A stretch of DNA of 64,000 nt, from contig NW_026973716.1 of the NCBI RefSeq assembly GCF_035594125.1, positions 307,501-371,500 on the forward strand. The letters are read 5' to 3'. Below are positions 1 to 13,433 of this stretch, piece after piece. The position numbers and the translations under genes were made by a program. A model generated the notes under the pieces. It was given only the letters and a program-made list of their open reading frames with translations. It was not told where the DNA came from and did not search any database. The number at the start of each line of letters is the position of its first letter. Within the stretch, counting starts at the first letter, position 1. Source of the stretch: Scylla paramamosain (taxonomy: Eukaryota; Arthropoda; Malacostraca; Decapoda; Portunidae).

Positions 1-488
1 CGTGTTCTCTTTTCCCACACCTGGCGTCATAAAGATGAGTGAGCGTGACGCCCGTGTCACGACAGCTTTCATCGGGCTGGATTTACTGGTGGTGACAGCT
101 AACATTTCCAGGCTAATGTCTAACTTCCGCCCGTCTATGCATGGCACATCTTATCTATCAGAGTACAATATATTACACTAGTTCCCATCACATGCTGGCG
201 TGCGCCACTCCCCTGCTCCTTTTTATTATTCGTTATCGAATTCATTAATAATCATTAATCATCACACCTGTTGTATTATTGAATGGCTCAGCGCAACATT
301 CCACCTGTGCTATATTGTATTGAATAAATCCCTATCGTGCTCCGCAATGCGTCATTGCCGCACGCCTTTTTATCGTGGGTTGTTTAATCTATTAACGTAA
401 CAACGCCCGTTGTATTACTTTATCGATTAGCCAAGAATTACGCCTGTTATGTTACGGCGGCGCGGTGCTGTCCTCGCCACAGCTGTGC

Positions 489-491
<3 letters not shown>

Positions 492-555
<64 letters not shown>
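492..555. repeat. (GT)n, 64 bp
   Basis: Pure GT dinucleotide tract. The preceding 491 bases are AT-rich spacer with no supported gene. Confidence 0.95.
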
Positions 556-557
<2 letters not shown>

Positions 558-857
558 CCAGTACCAAGTGACTATCTCTCCCACTGCCGCGTGCATCACG
601 CCTCGCTGCTGGTGTTGCAGACTATGCAATAGCAACTAAGAGTATGAGACAGTCAGACGCCATTCTGGCAATACCTTATCAACATATTTAAGTTGATGAA
701 GAGACGAACACATCTCTTCTCTAATTCCGCCAAACAAATCGCCAGGGCGTCTCGCCTCGCTACGTCGAGCAGTGTGCAAACATCGTCTTCATTAACTATC
801 AAATAGATCTAAGACTTTATCGTGAAGAATCACACACAGATTATCCTCCACTTGGGA

Positions 858-861
<4 letters not shown>

Positions 862-914
<53 letters not shown>

Positions 915-926
915 CGTGCGTGCGCA
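862..926. repeat. (GT)n then (GCGT)n
   Basis: 49 bp of GT followed by four GCGT-type units, a likely point-mutation expansion of the GT tract. Confidence 0.93.
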
Positions 927-1289
927 TGTCTAGAGGGTGTTCACTCATCAGAAGCTAAATGCTCCTTATCTCGCTTGTTAAAGAGGCTAATTAGGGACGA
1001 CAAACACTCAAAATAACACGACGCATCACTGCAGACTCAACAAGCACCAGATCCAGGTCACCAGAAGCAAAAAAAAAAAGCAGTAGGGAGGGACACACAC
1101 AGAGCTCGTGTCTGGAACAAGTTATCTGGAGCGGGAGGGTACAATGAACAAAGGAGAAAAGAACAACATAACCTAAAAAAAAAAAAAAAAGAAAATGGCG
1201 GGGGGCGGGAGGAAGGCGGAGGAATGAAGCAATGCAGGAAATGTGTGCGCTCAGGATGGAAGGCGTGGGAGTACTCAGCTGGTGCGACG

Positions 1290-1420
<131 letters not shown>

Positions 1421-1513
1421 TTACTTCAAGCTTTCTGCATTACTGAGAAACGTACTAACCTGACTGGATGTGCTGCTGTAACTGTCTCATCGTGTTGCAG
1501 GTGCCTCCCTTGT

Positions 1514-1595
1514 GAGGAGGAGGAGAAGGAGGAGGAGGAGGAGGAGGAGGAGGAGGAGGAGGAGGAGGAGGAGGAGGAGGAGGAAGAAGAAGAAG
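1514..1595. repeat. (GAG)n/(GGA)n polypurine trinucleotide
   Basis: About 80 bp of GAG units. It yields long poly-Glu frames that are not evidence of a gene. Confidence 0.93.
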
Positions 1596-1639
1596 GCAAC
1601 GAAGATAGGTTAAAAGAAAGAAAGAAAATGTTCATGAAA

Positions 1640-2270
1640 GAAGGAAAGAACACAAGCCAGCCTTGTTTTTGGCAACGTGAACCGCCATCACAAACACATC
1701 ACCGCCTCTTTCTGTTTCTTCTCCTTCTGCTTCTCCCCAATCCACCACCAGTCCCTTCCTCCTTCCCTCTTCAGCCTTCACTCACCCCATCATCCCGCAC
1801 CTCTTCCACCAGTCCAGATTCCATCAGATTCTTCCCCAGCCCCCCACAAAAGCTAACCTCATTCTGCCCACCATTCCCCCAATCCCTGGCAACCTTCCTT
1901 CTTCTCCCGTGCACCCACAAACTTACACACTACACGTGACTTCAAGTAGTAATGGAAAGTGTGGGCATGTTTGCTATACTCATCCTCCTCCTGCTTCCTC
2001 CACCGGTAAGCTACGCATGGTCTTCAAGCACTCAACATGACCGCGTTACAGGCAAACCCCAGTTCACCACACACAGGCCGCTGTTCACTATTTCAGGGAT
2101 GTCTGTCTTACTGTCTTTCCAACCCGCTCATTACTACCACCCCCACCACCACCACCACCATCACCACTGCATCACCGCGGACATCACAACGTCCAGCAAG
2201 GTCCAGTGTCGTGTTAGGCGGGCGCGTCCCTCTAATCCTTCCTAAGACTGACCGTGAACTCTACCGACGA
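1640..2270. other. C- and T-rich spacer, no gene seen
   Basis: Pyrimidine-biased single-copy sequence with a short (CAC)n at 2139-2168. Open frames are proline/serine biased and lack support. Confidence 0.5.
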
Positions 2271-2284
2271 TGATAAAAGTTATG

Positions 2285-2396
2285 ACAAATGAGTGAGGCG
2301 GGGCGTGGCGGCGCTGGGCGAGGCGGGGAGGCGCGAGGCGGTATGGCTCGGGGTGGGGTGGCGAAAATTTTAGGGGTTGTGAAGGAAGGAAAGGAT

Positions 2397-2481
<85 letters not shown>

Positions 2482-2870
2482 GGAGGCGGATGATAGGGAG
2501 CGGAAAGAACGAAGTGCATGTGAGGAGAGGATGGGAAGAGAACGTGAATATTTATCGTTGTTGCAGTGTAGCGGGGCCTGAGTGAGGAGGCGAGGGAGTG
2601 AGAGTGAGGGGGTGAGGAGGGGAGAGATGGAGAGGCAGGGATGGAGGGCACGTGTGTGGTGAGGAGAGTTAGGGAAGGAGGATGTTGGGAAAAGAGTAGT
2701 GCGAGGAAGGGGAGGAGAATGAACGTGAAAACCTCTTTTGGCGTGGCAGAATGCAACCGGACGGGAGGAATGAAGTAAGTGAGTGGCTGAGAGGGACAGG
2801 AGGATGTAAGAGGCGGGAGGAAGAAGAATTATGACAAGGGGAAGGAAATAAGAGTGAATGAAGGGAGGAG
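2285..2870. repeat. Purine-rich (GA/GGA) block with (GA)n 2399-2481
   Basis: Nearly 600 bp with strong G+A bias on plus, centred on an 83-bp GA tract. No gene supported. Confidence 0.8.
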
Positions 2871-2913
2871 AAAGCGACGGAGTGTGTGGTGTAAACATAG
2901 GCTGTGGGGTGTT

Positions 2914-2945
2914 TGCTGCTGCTGCTGCTGCCGCTGCTGCTGCTG

Positions 2946-3026
<81 letters not shown>

Positions 3027-3042
3027 TGTGTGTGTGTGTGTG
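2914..3042. repeat. Compound (CTG)n(GT)n
   Basis: CTG units 2914-2948 with one CCG, then 96 bp of GT with a single A interruption near 3020. Confidence 0.94.
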
Positions 3043-4655
3043 CCAGCTTAGTTCATAAAATCTCCTGGCCTCATCTCTGCACTTTATTGCATCTTCCCGG
3101 ACTTGTCACTCTGCGTGCGCCTCTCCATGCATCTTTTATTAGTTTCAACTCAGTGTGATTCACGCCCATTAAATAGACAGAAAATTTGCACTTCTGGTTA
3201 TTCTGTATTGCTTGATGATGGAATTATTTGCTTTTTCATCTCCAGTTATTAGTAAGTTTATTTTCAAGAGCTTAAGAAAGCAACAGGTATATAGATAAGC
3301 GTGGCACAGTGCTTGGGAGTGATGCGCTGTGATACAGCAGGCAAGTTGGGCGTAGCTTGGCGAGAGAATGGCTGAAGTGTTCTTCCTGTAGTGTGCACTA
3401 CTTAGGCGCAGAGTCATAACCAATTCCTATATCCAAGGAGGCTGCACGCACCACTGAAATCAGAGCTATTAGCAAATTCATCTTCAACGCCACTCCGTTG
3501 TGGTGAGGGACAAGCATCGGAGTGAAGGCCGCACGTTGCAGCCTGTCAGGCTCACTGCCCGGAGCCACTGGCTAATTGTTCCTCTATAGCACGTTCGATA
3601 GCGACACTGCAAGAATTGCTACTGCTGCCAGTGTGTACTGCACAGTAACTCTTGCAGCAAGCCAACTAGCGAGCTGTAATCATTACAAAGCCTCAGCTGA
3701 CATTTATGACTCCGCTTAGAGGCAAGGGTTACACTGGACGGGGACATCAGCTTACAGCGAGGGAGTCCGGTGCCAAGCTGAGCACAAGACGGGTGGCCTC
3801 CGCTCGCCAGACACCAGACGGCGGTGCGAGTCATTAGCCTCTTGAAAAAGTTGAGTCATGCATGATGTGTGAAAAAAAGAAATGAAATAATTGCCTACAC
3901 GATTGATAGCGCTTTGTTAACGTTTGCATCGCCCGGGAAACAACTGTAGCTACTTGACTATTTGTAGAGAAGAAGGGGAAGGCCACACTCATCCATGACA
4001 TGGCTCACGTGACCAGTCTGACGTGTGAATGACCACCGCTTGGCATAACGTAAGCTGCAGCCTATGAGGTGAAGTCTGCAGGGCTGTGGTTTAGTAATTT
4101 TAAGTAGGGATGTGAGAGGATACACCAGGAATGATGACAAAAGAAAGGATGTACTCCAGAGCGGGTGTCGCCTGTCATCCGACAGCGACAAAGTGAACGC
4201 GTGGGTCACGGCAGAGGGAGAACTAACTCCCTGACGCTTCCCCGACACCGGTTATTGCTCTTATAATTAATGGCTGTACAACAGTTTAAGACAAAATTTC
4301 ATTTGACCACTTGAAGACAAAAGACATTTATATCAATACTTAGAATGAGGCATCCTCAGCGTACTCCAGGACACACAGTGCAATGTACCACTGCTACAGT
4401 TGGCGGAACGAGGGAACACTCGTCCCTCCACTGCCGAGAAGGGAACCACATTTACCGCCTCTTGAGTGCCGTGAGAGTCATTCACTGGCTGACAGGTCCG
4501 CGACAGTTCGCTCCTTCACCAGCCACACAAGCCATCCACGTAATGAAAACACCTGATGAAAAGTGAGCAGGTTGGCGCTTGAGGCGACCACTACACAACC
4601 CACACGCCAACCCTGTGTAGCACATCACTCGCAGGCGTCAAGTGTGTCAGTCTGG

Positions 4656-4657
<2 letters not shown>
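3043..4657. other. 1.6-kb spacer without recognised feature
   Basis: Mixed-composition sequence. Short ORFs on both strands (for example 3619-3834 minus and 3958-4248 minus) show no splice sites or motifs that support them. Confidence 0.5.

Positions 4658-4712
<55 letters not shown>
4658..4712. repeat. (GT)n, 55 bp
   Basis: Pure GT tract. The following 1.2 kb (4713-5888) is spacer with a C-rich patch at 5280-5345 and no supported gene. Confidence 0.95.
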
Positions 4713-4713
<1 letters not shown>

Positions 4714-5886
4714 AAGAGAGAAATGGAGGCCCATGTACATCGTTTAGTTGAATTGCTGCACTGAATGTGTAGTGTGTGCTTCACACGGAGTGCAAGAGTG
4801 CACGCGGATGGGTAGTTTGTAGATAGTTTTAAACGGCACAGCGACATGAGAAAAAAAAAAAAAAACTGGTGAACCAGTAGCGATGCCTGAACGCTCTTGC
4901 CTCGATTACCCGCCTTTACCATTCATCTGGCGCCTGACACATCAAACAACAGGCGTAAAAACTATACCGCGGCATACGCACGCCAGCGTTTGTAACCCAG
5001 ACCTTTGGATGCACACCAAGAATAAACTTTTGCCTGTGTCTGCAGCGGCGATTACGAGTAGTGGACAGCGTGCCCCTGTACGAGTACATCCAAACATCGT
5101 ATACTTGGCTTTTAGGCTGGAGCTGACTAACTTTATAGCACGCCCACTGTGCACTTACTGTAAAGCATCGCAGTGTTACGACATTTAACGGCAAGCCTCG
5201 TCGTATTCGGAAGTCGAGGGGTTACGGGAGAGTTGTAACGAGTGGAAGTGAGCACCCTTAACTCCAGACATCAAACAACCCCCGCCCCATGCCATACAAC
5301 CTCCCGCGTCACCCCGACACCCGCCCCCCCGCGTTCACACTCCCCGGCAGGCAAAATGGATCCTCATCAAGGGTAAAACACGATAATACGCCTCGATGAC
5401 CAAAATTTACTACAGATACATGTTCATCCCAGACCCTTCCCTCTTTATAGCAGAACCCCCCCCACCTTTCTGCGTGTGGGTGTGTGTTGCAGGCCGAGCT
5501 GAGCAGCCGAAAGCTACTTGTAATTAAGTTCTCGCTGGTCTCTCTCTGTCAGCAGCGCAGGTCCGTGCTGGCAAAGCGCCGGTGTCTGCTACACTGCTTT
5601 GTTGCCTAGCTGCTAAAAAGAGCGGCACGTCATGCTTCTCTTTCACGATTTCCCTCCGCTCATAAGAGACTACAAAGCGACTTTTATGCAGATTCACTAA
5701 AGCATATGCCGCTATTTGCTTCTGTAATGTGCATAATTTTTACATTATCCTCCTGCTGTATGAGAATAGCTGTTAGCAAGAAACACGCCAAAGCAACACC
5801 ACTCTCAACTAACTGACTTACTGAACCACTTGTAAAATCCACATGAGTTTTTGTTGTACTCAAGAAAAAAAAAAGTAAAAAAAGTC

Positions 5887-5888
<2 letters not shown>

Positions 5889-5959
<71 letters not shown>

Positions 5960-5990
5960 GACAGTGTGTGTGTGTGTGTGTGTGTGTGTG
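5889..5990. repeat. Compound (TC)n...(GT)n
   Basis: TC 5889-5956, a 7-bp spacer, then GT 5964-5990. Confidence 0.95.
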
Positions 5991-6542
5991 ACATTCACTG
6001 TGGCAGAGGGAGTGACAGAAACCGGAAGGTGAAATTTACACCTTTGTTTTCTGGCGATGATTGGAGGAAAAAGATTGAATAAATTAGTAAAGAATCATTG
6101 AATCAATAGCCGACACGTGTACATAAAGACGCACTTAAGCTGCATACATAGGTACATTCAATACTATAGAGATTTATATATGTATTATAACAAAGAGCAC
6201 GGCGGTGTCGACTAGGAAGTGCTCCATCACAACCACCACCACCACCACCACCACCTTCCCCCATCCCCCAAATACTCGCATAGCACACAACACACAATAA
6301 AATTTCAATCAATCTCCTGCTATGCTTCAATTCCTGAACACACACACACACACACACATACACTAACAGGGATAACACTTTACTCCCCATTTCCTTCAGT
6401 AAGTTTTCAGAATTCCTTTTCAATGTTGTTTTATCATGCCAAATGAAGAATCACGCTTTACTTTTTTTTTTTTTTAATTAATTCCCCTCTCTGTTTTTTC
6501 TTCCAGGTTGTGCACAAGACCCTCAATGTTGTTGGCATTGCC

Positions 6543-6576
6543 GTGCTGTGCTGTGCTGTGCTGTGCTGTGCTGTGC
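6543..6576. repeat. Pentanucleotide (TGCTG)n, about 7 units
   Basis: The only clear pentanucleotide tract in the window. Confidence 0.92.
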
Positions 6577-6623
6577 AAGGCTCGGGGATGTATTAATACT
6601 GGTGGTGATGGCCACGACACACT

Positions 6624-6624
<1 letters not shown>

Positions 6625-6680
<56 letters not shown>
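6625..6680. repeat. (AC)n, 56 bp
   Basis: Pure AC tract 49 bp after the TGCTG array; a shorter AC tract is at 6340-6358. Confidence 0.94.
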
Positions 6681-6682
<2 letters not shown>

Positions 6683-7041
6683 ATAGCACCACACACATAC
6701 AAGGCTTAAGGGAGGATATATCACGTAACACACCACACATACACACGCACAAGAGTAATACATATATACACATGCATATATACCTTCCTAACAATATAAA
6801 ATAAACAGTGAGCGTGAGAAAACAGGAAGGTCTTAGGACTAATCCTCGTTGGTGATAAGAGAGATGCACTGTAGATCATTGCTGTGGGCCTCACCGGAAG
6901 GGAGGGTGAGGTTAATAGATACGGAAGAGATGGATGGGGAAGAGAAGCTGAAAAAAATAATAGAATAAAAATGAATTAGAGTTGGATGGTAAACCGGATC
7001 AAGTGCAAGGCAAAGGTGAACGGTAACGATGAGGCCCGGGG

Positions 7042-7045
<4 letters not shown>

Positions 7046-7129
<84 letters not shown>
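7046..7129. repeat. (GA)n, 84 bp
   Basis: Pure GA tract, within a purine-rich zone that continues to about 7345. Confidence 0.95.
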
Positions 7130-7131
<2 letters not shown>

Positions 7132-7538
7132 CGCCTTTCTCTTTAACGCTGCTGTGACAAGGGATGAGGAGGGAAACGAGTGCCCTGCAGTGAGGAGGGC
7201 AAGGCACAGGGACGGCAGGGACAGGGAGAGGGAGAGGTGCTTCAGGGATGAGTGCTTGTGACTACTGAGGGAGATATGGACGGTAGCTGGGGAGAAGCAG
7301 AGAGAGCGAGAGTGAGGAGGAGGTCAGGGAAGAGCAAACAGGCAGGTGAGAACTTTGTGACGTCTCTTTCACTCAGCCATACACTCACTCAGTTGTCGTA
7401 AGCTTGGAAACACAAGAACTGGTGTGGTGAAACAGAAAAGTTTATGCCGCGGTTTGACATTTCCCGCCCTGAACACTGAACACGCCGGGCATTAGTAAGG
7501 GCGGCCAAAGGTGGGTGTGTGGTGTGTGGCAGCAGCAG

Positions 7539-7543
7539 TCAGT
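7539..7543 (+). promoter_or_regulatory. Possible arthropod initiator TCAGT
   Basis: TCAGT, the arthropod Inr core, lies 70 bp before the candidate start codon at 7613 in a GC-rich stretch. No TATA box is seen about 30 bp upstream. A five-base match is weak alone. Confidence 0.25.
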
Positions 7544-7612
7544 GACTAGTGCCGGCGGGTGGCGGCGGCGGCGGTGTTGGAGGTGGTGCCTTACAAGGCG
7601 TGCAGGAAAGCC

Positions 7613-7748
7613 ATGACGGCTTTGGTGGCAGCATGCAGACGGGCGGCAACGGACGGTCTGCCAAGTCTACCTGGGCTGGGCGGACTAGCACCCTGGCTGC
7701 TGCTGGCGGCGTGGACACAAGCGGCCGTCGCAAGAGTCAACGTGAAAT
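7613..7748 (+). CDS. Candidate signal-peptide first exon, secreted or membrane protein
   Basis: First in-frame ATG after an upstream stop near 7547. It encodes 45 codons plus one base and stops at a consensus donor GTAAGT (7749). The peptide has a 25-residue basic N-region, a hydrophobic core (GLGGLAPWLLLAAWTQ, about residues 21-36) and a good signal-peptidase site AVA before RVNVK. Phase-1 signal-peptide exons are common in extracellular proteins. The stretch is far more GC-rich than its surroundings, as expected of a 5' exon with promoter. No family is recognised from so little mature sequence. It could be chance, but signal peptide, donor and composition agree. Confidence 0.5.
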
Positions 7749-8225
7749 GTAAGTATAACTTTACATTTCTAAATAATAGCTGTTCACCCAGAAAACCACA
7801 GATTCTTCTAGTGAAACTATTCTACAGTGAGTTACTTTTGGGAACTTCGTCACCTTTACGCAGCACCTTTAGTTTTTACTTGGTGCAAATATTGCTTCAG
7901 AGCAAACTGTACTGCAATACCACTGGGATGAAATTGCGGGATGTGGTGCCCACGACAGCCACCCGCATCCACTGCAATCAATATCTTGCTTTTTCATCTT
8001 TTTTTTTCTGTTTTCCAAAGTCATTAGCTCCCACTATCCCTCCTCACTTGTGCCACCTTTATACTAACAAGCTAAAATGTTACTTAATTATCTGTATTAT
8101 GCAAGCGGCGATGCTTTTTATAAGCCAGTTTTCCTGTGGGTCAGTCGGTGTCTGCTGAATGATCCTTTGGACTGATGAATATACCCCACGATGCAGGAAA
8201 GGTCTTGTTATCTCACTGAGTGCTG

Positions 8226-8226
<1 letters not shown>

Positions 8227-8284
<58 letters not shown>
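8227..8284. repeat. (AC)n, 58 bp
   Basis: Pure AC tract in the presumed first intron of the candidate gene. Confidence 0.95.
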
Positions 8285-8288
<4 letters not shown>

Positions 8289-10947
8289 TTTAATACGTAT
8301 ACATTTCACTAGTAACTATGCTTCCCCTAAACCTAATAATAAGTAAGTATCATAATGAGTGTTTCATATATACACAGTTAACAAGTTGCCAGAGGTTGCT
8401 GCACAGTAAATAATAAGATATTACAGACAACAAATTCATATCTACAAATGAGACAGCAAATGGTGGCGCACAACGAGCCGTACATTGGCCTGGAACAGTT
8501 CCAGTAATAATAACACCGCGGGAACGCTTCGCCATGCTTGTTACACTCAGTTAATAATGTTTATTAAAAATATAACTTATACATGATTAGGAATTGGAAC
8601 TACCTGAACGAAAAAAAAAAAAAGTTTTAATTTTAAAATCTGGTTTGGCCTCTCAAGTTTAATGAAATGATTTTGTGCCGCGTTGTTCTGGTTCCTCTGA
8701 CTGATGTAGGTCTTAGATACATATATTTTGTGTGACAGAACACTACCTACGTTTTGGCTTCCCTGCAACAACTCAGTATACAAAGCAAGTAATGGAGAGA
8801 GAGAGGTGACAGGTGACAGGACCAAATTGAGTGTGGGCGGGGCTTTCACTCAGCACAGACATGGATTACAGTCTTCGCCCACCTCCGCCCAGTAATGACG
8901 AAACAATGCTGATCAAAACTGCACTTTGATGGAGGCGCGAAGTGACTTAGCATCATGAGTTGAGCCTATAGTTTTAATATACTCGTAGTGCTTTCTGTCA
9001 AGAGTGATTCCTCCCGCGACTTAATACTTTAACCTGTCTTCCTGCCGTGTCTCAGTTAATCAATAAAGCGGCTTCCTACCTTTTCCACTCACACCGACGG
9101 ATATTTCATCTCATGATTTGCATTCCTTAATCTCCTGTATCCTCTCAAAGCCAGCTGCCCACACCTGTCCCCGTCCCACATCTCTTCACCTGTCACCTCC
9201 AACCACTTTGCAGTTCCAGTCTGTAATCTTATAAAAACAGCTGCACTATTTAGCTCAATCTGACTAACGTGCTAACCAGTATTCGCCCTGGACCCACGAA
9301 ATTGCACTGCACGTTAGCATCCACCCTGCTTAGTGTACCACCCCGCGCTGACTGGTGTGTGTCTCTGTGTGTGTTTTTTGTGTGTTTTTAGAATGAATTG
9401 AACTGAGTTGATTGAATCCACTCAGACTTTATGAATAAGTAAGCAATGCATCTCCATCAAAATTTATGAAATTATGCAAAAATACATGCAGTATGAAATA
9501 AACATATTCAAAACGAAATGGCTTATTAAGTATAATACTTTTGAACACTGCATACATATCACGCAGTGCCACAATTTCCCCTTTACAGTGAGACAACAGC
9601 GTGGAATTCGTCTCTTGCACCACCACCACCACCACCACCACTGCACTAGTTCCAAAGTCTATCCTCTGTGTACACATCTGCGTGTGTGCGTGTTCGAAGC
9701 TGTCTGCTCTTTGTTTACGAACAAAAGCCGGACTGTTGTTAATACTTTACAGCACTATTTTCCAACCTGGGGCAAATTTTAGGATTTCAGGGGGAAAATC
9801 TATTGAGGGAAATAAAAACTACCAGCTATTGACCGACAGAAAAAAAAAAAAAAAACTCATAATATGGTTGTTAAGTTTTGTTGAAGTACTATATATAAAT
9901 ACAAATCAAAATTTATGCTAGGATTGCCTTTAGTAATGACTTTGTACGAGTTTTTACATTTCCTTTTTCACTCTATGAAGGAGGAAATCCTAACAGGTGA
10001 ACTGGTTGAAAGGGGAAAAGACGAAAAAAAAAAAAAGTTTGTGAACTACTGGTTTACATAATCTGTTTCATCGCTATTTGTGGCTAATCATTCAACTAAG
10101 TCTTCAGCAGCGCACATATATGTTTATCAACACTCCTTTGAGCATCCGCAGTTCGCACGACAGCTAGGAACACAACATGCTATTATGAGCACAGGTGACA
10201 GGGAAACAAGGGGACAGCTAGTTAACTTTGAACACAACACTTGGAACAAATGCATACTCTGTACCAATTAAGCTTCCCTGTTCAGTACTCACCGAGCTGC
10301 TCAACGCCTCGTCACTTACACCCACTGCTAGCTTCCTAACTCCCGTGGTCTTCAATATATGTCACTGTCCACTGACGACACGAATACGTAGACACGTACC
10401 TCTCACAAACCTTAAAACACAAACTGGCAACCGCAAGGCAGCTAGCCGCTCTCTGTTATATCTATCTATATATATGTATATTTTTCTCTAAACAGTGATG
10501 ATTGACTATTTTTTTTGCTGAATATGAATAAAAATATTTTTTGTGATGAAAATATTACAAATAAATTGTAAATAAAGACCATATTAGTGACCCACACTAA
10601 TTGTTTTACTGATTAGGCTAAACGAGCATTTGCTATAAGTTACCAATCCATTCCTATTACATAATTTTGTTTGCATTATGTTTTTTTTTTTTGTGCATTT
10701 ATTTTTTCCTTTTATTTTCCTAATCAGTCTTATTTTGATTTTACCTTCATACTGTATTGACAAGCCAAGAAAATGTTCAAAATGTCGAGATGATCCTCCA
10801 TTAGCAATCTCATTTCCTTTTTTTTTCTTGTTTTTCTTATGGATCTTTCAGCTATATTCTTCTTATTGTTTTGTTAAAAAAAAAAAAGAGAAAAAGAAAA
10901 ACACAATTTCATGATATATAAATGTGAAAAGACGAATGATTATGAAT
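8285..10947. other. 2.7-kb AT-rich spacer, no gene seen
   Basis: Low-complexity marks only: A-runs near 8611, 9840 and 10024, (CAC)n 9618-9642 and T-runs near 10680. ORFs are short and unsupported. By position it could be intron. Confidence 0.5.
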
Positions 10948-11037
10948 GACATTTAATATTATCGTACGCCGATGGCGGGAAGAGGCTGCTGTGCGTAGCA
11001 GATTGCGCAAAGTATTCTTGTGTTTTCTTGCTCGAAG

Positions 11038-11110
11038 TGTTGACGTGCCGTGATCCTGACGAAGGGGAGAGTGTACCAGTGTTCAGGGATAGACGAAGCG
11101 TCATGCACTG
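11038..11110 (+). CDS. Candidate internal exon, unrecognised
   Basis: A pyrimidine-rich run ends in an AG acceptor at 11036-11037, and a consensus donor GTGAGT follows at 11111. The 73-nt interval is open in the frame that continues phase 1 from the exon at 7613-7748 and reads LTCRDPDEGESVPVFRDRRS then VMHW. Composition looks protein-like, not repeat-derived. No domain is recognised. Splice-like sites are frequent by chance, so confidence is limited. Confidence 0.33.
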
Positions 11111-11297
11111 GTGAGTACTAGAATCACGCTAGCACACAGAAATAGTGTCACATTTCATCATGACATTGAGTGTGATCTTTGCAATTGTACAACCTGCTCC
11201 AACTTGCCTAACTCGTTCATAATCCCGTCACTCCCTATCCCTGCCTACTCAGGGCTTCCATCTACCCTTCACATCTCTCCTTCATAATATTCTTTTG

Positions 11298-11299
<2 letters not shown>

Positions 11300-11376
<77 letters not shown>
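11300..11376. repeat. (TC)n, 77 bp, one interruption
   Basis: TC tract with a CC slip at 11348. Confidence 0.94.
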
Positions 11377-11380
<4 letters not shown>

Positions 11381-11609
11381 TGAGCGTTCTGACCACTGAG
11401 AGCAAAATAACCTTTCTTTTTTTATTGCAATGACAAATGTTGGTGAGGCATTTTAAGGGAGTGTTAGGAATGTTTTGTGGTCCTGATATCCAACAAGTCC
11501 ATTACACAAACAATATATTATTTTTAAGCTGTTTTCATGTTTTTTGATACGATTTTGTAAGTGTTTCTTGACATGTGGGTGGGAAGGAGAGAGGCTAATA
11601 ATGATAGTA

Positions 11610-11640
11610 ATAGTAGCAGTAGTAGTAGTAGTAGTAGTAA
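11610..11640. repeat. (AGT)n
   Basis: AGT/AGC units. A 27-bp T-run follows at 11834-11860. Confidence 0.9.
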
Positions 11641-11867
11641 TAAGGTAACAAGCGTCATACTGTCGTTAGCTGCCAAACAGTTAAAGGAAGCCTTGTGGGA
11701 AAGCATTGTCGGTGAGGTAATGACAGGCTCCCATGCAATAGTAATGGCTAAACTTGCAACCAATGGCTCCAGGTGACGTCACGCAAGCCATGTTCGCTCA
11801 CCATTGCATTTTTTACCCTAATTCAAGGTGCGGTTTTTTTTTTTTTTTTTTTTTTTTTTTGTCTTTC

Positions 11868-12002
11868 GTTAAACTTTCATGATAACTTCCTATCAAATGA
11901 AAACTTTGTGATATTTCAAGAATTAGAAAAAGAAAAAAGAAAAAAGAAATTGAGAGAGAGAGAGAGAGAGAGAGGAGAGGGAGAGAGAGGAGAGAGAGAG
12001 GG

Positions 12003-12045
<43 letters not shown>

Positions 12046-12126
12046 TAAACTTTCATGATAACTTGCTCTCAAATGAAAACTTTTTGATATTTCAAGAATT
12101 AGAAGAAGAAAAAATAAAAATAATTC

Positions 12127-12189
<63 letters not shown>
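11868..12189. repeat. Tandem duplication of unique segment plus (GA)n
   Basis: GTTAAACTTTCATGATAACT at 11868 recurs at 12044 (period 176). Each copy is about 85 bp of unique AT-rich sequence followed by a (GA)n tract (11952-12043 impure, 12130-12189 pure, then a short (GT)n). The copies are about 90% alike in the unique part. Confidence 0.88.
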
Positions 12190-12191
<2 letters not shown>

Positions 12192-12202
12192 TGTGTGTGT
12201 GT

Positions 12203-12779
12203 TGGTATGAGTGAACAGTGGTGTTTGGCGTACACCTAATGTGAGGCGAAAAGTGAAGAGATGAAGGGCGGTGAAGGAAACGAGAGGGGAGGCATTCGGT
12301 CGTGTGTGATGAAACAGGATATACGTTGCCTTAATAATAAATGGAATGTATTTGATTTTCCTTCCTTGCGTAATTCTCCTCCGAAAAATATGTATTCAAC
12401 AAATATTTGCCAGTGGAAGTTGGAATGAGAAGTTTAATAATCGCTCTCGGGCAGAAACTGTACCTTTGTTTTGTACAGCTTGTATGCTTTAATGGAAACT
12501 ATGTAGCTTTGTGTTCGCTCTTTCCATGAAAAATCCGCGCCATGTCAACATTGCCTCATTATGAAATATTAACATCATCCAAGAGTAATGAAAGATCGTA
12601 GAAAACACACAGATGAATGTAGATTTCAACTTAAAACGAAGTCAATGGTTTTTCAAGACTGTTTATATGATTCTAGCGATATAGTAAGGATATCATCAGT
12701 AGAAAAGAAAATGCACACTGCACCACTTGTGTCTGGCTCACAGAGGGGAAGGGCTGGCTGAGGTCTGAGGAAAGTGTGC
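12203..12779. other. Spacer, no gene seen
   Basis: AT-rich unique sequence between the (GA)n(GT)n tract and the AGT arrays. No ORF or motif worth reporting. Confidence 0.45.
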
Positions 12780-12811
12780 AGTAGTAGTGGTAGTAGTAGT
12801 AGTAGTAGAAA

Positions 12812-12844
<33 letters not shown>

Positions 12845-12920
12845 TAGTAGTAGTAGGATGAACGTGGAGGTGTGACGGCTGTGGTGCTGAGGGTGTAGCG
12901 ATGAGCATGGTGGAAAGGTG

Positions 12921-12964
<44 letters not shown>
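12780..12964. repeat. (AGT)n array then (GT)n
   Basis: AGT/TGG units 12780-12855 and a 43-bp GT tract at 12922-12964. Confidence 0.93.
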
Positions 12965-12968
<4 letters not shown>

Positions 12969-13080
12969 GAGGAGAGGGGGAGAGGGAAGGCTCGCTAGTG
13001 TCAAGGCAACAGTATGCAATTTTTACTCTGCTATTTCTCATCCATTTTTTCTGCAAACATGTCTTCTATATAGGTAAAGT

Positions 13081-13245
13081 AGGAGTAGTAGTAGTAGTAA
13101 TAGTAGTAGTAGTAGTCGTATTAGTAGCAGTGATAGACGATGATGAGGATGTGCATGGGACAGTCGGGGTAGGAAGGGGACTAAGGGAAAGCAGTGACGT
13201 GATAGGCTGCAGTATATTAAATGTGTGTGTGTGTGTGTGTGTGTG
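13081..13245. repeat. (AGT)n and short (GT)n
   Basis: AGT units 13081-13130, GT 13222-13245. Confidence 0.9.
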
Positions 13246-13329
13246 CGCCTTCATTCAAGCCTGGCGAGGCGGGGGAAGTATATTGCACAGAAAGGGAAGG
13301 TGTGATTACGGACGTGGCCACAGGGATTG

Positions 13330-13433
<104 letters not shown>

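Noticed and set aside
6480..6720. Good splice acceptor (TTTTTTCTTCCAG, ending 6506) before an open frame
   Set aside because: The frame runs through TGCTG and AC microsatellites and I found no donor.
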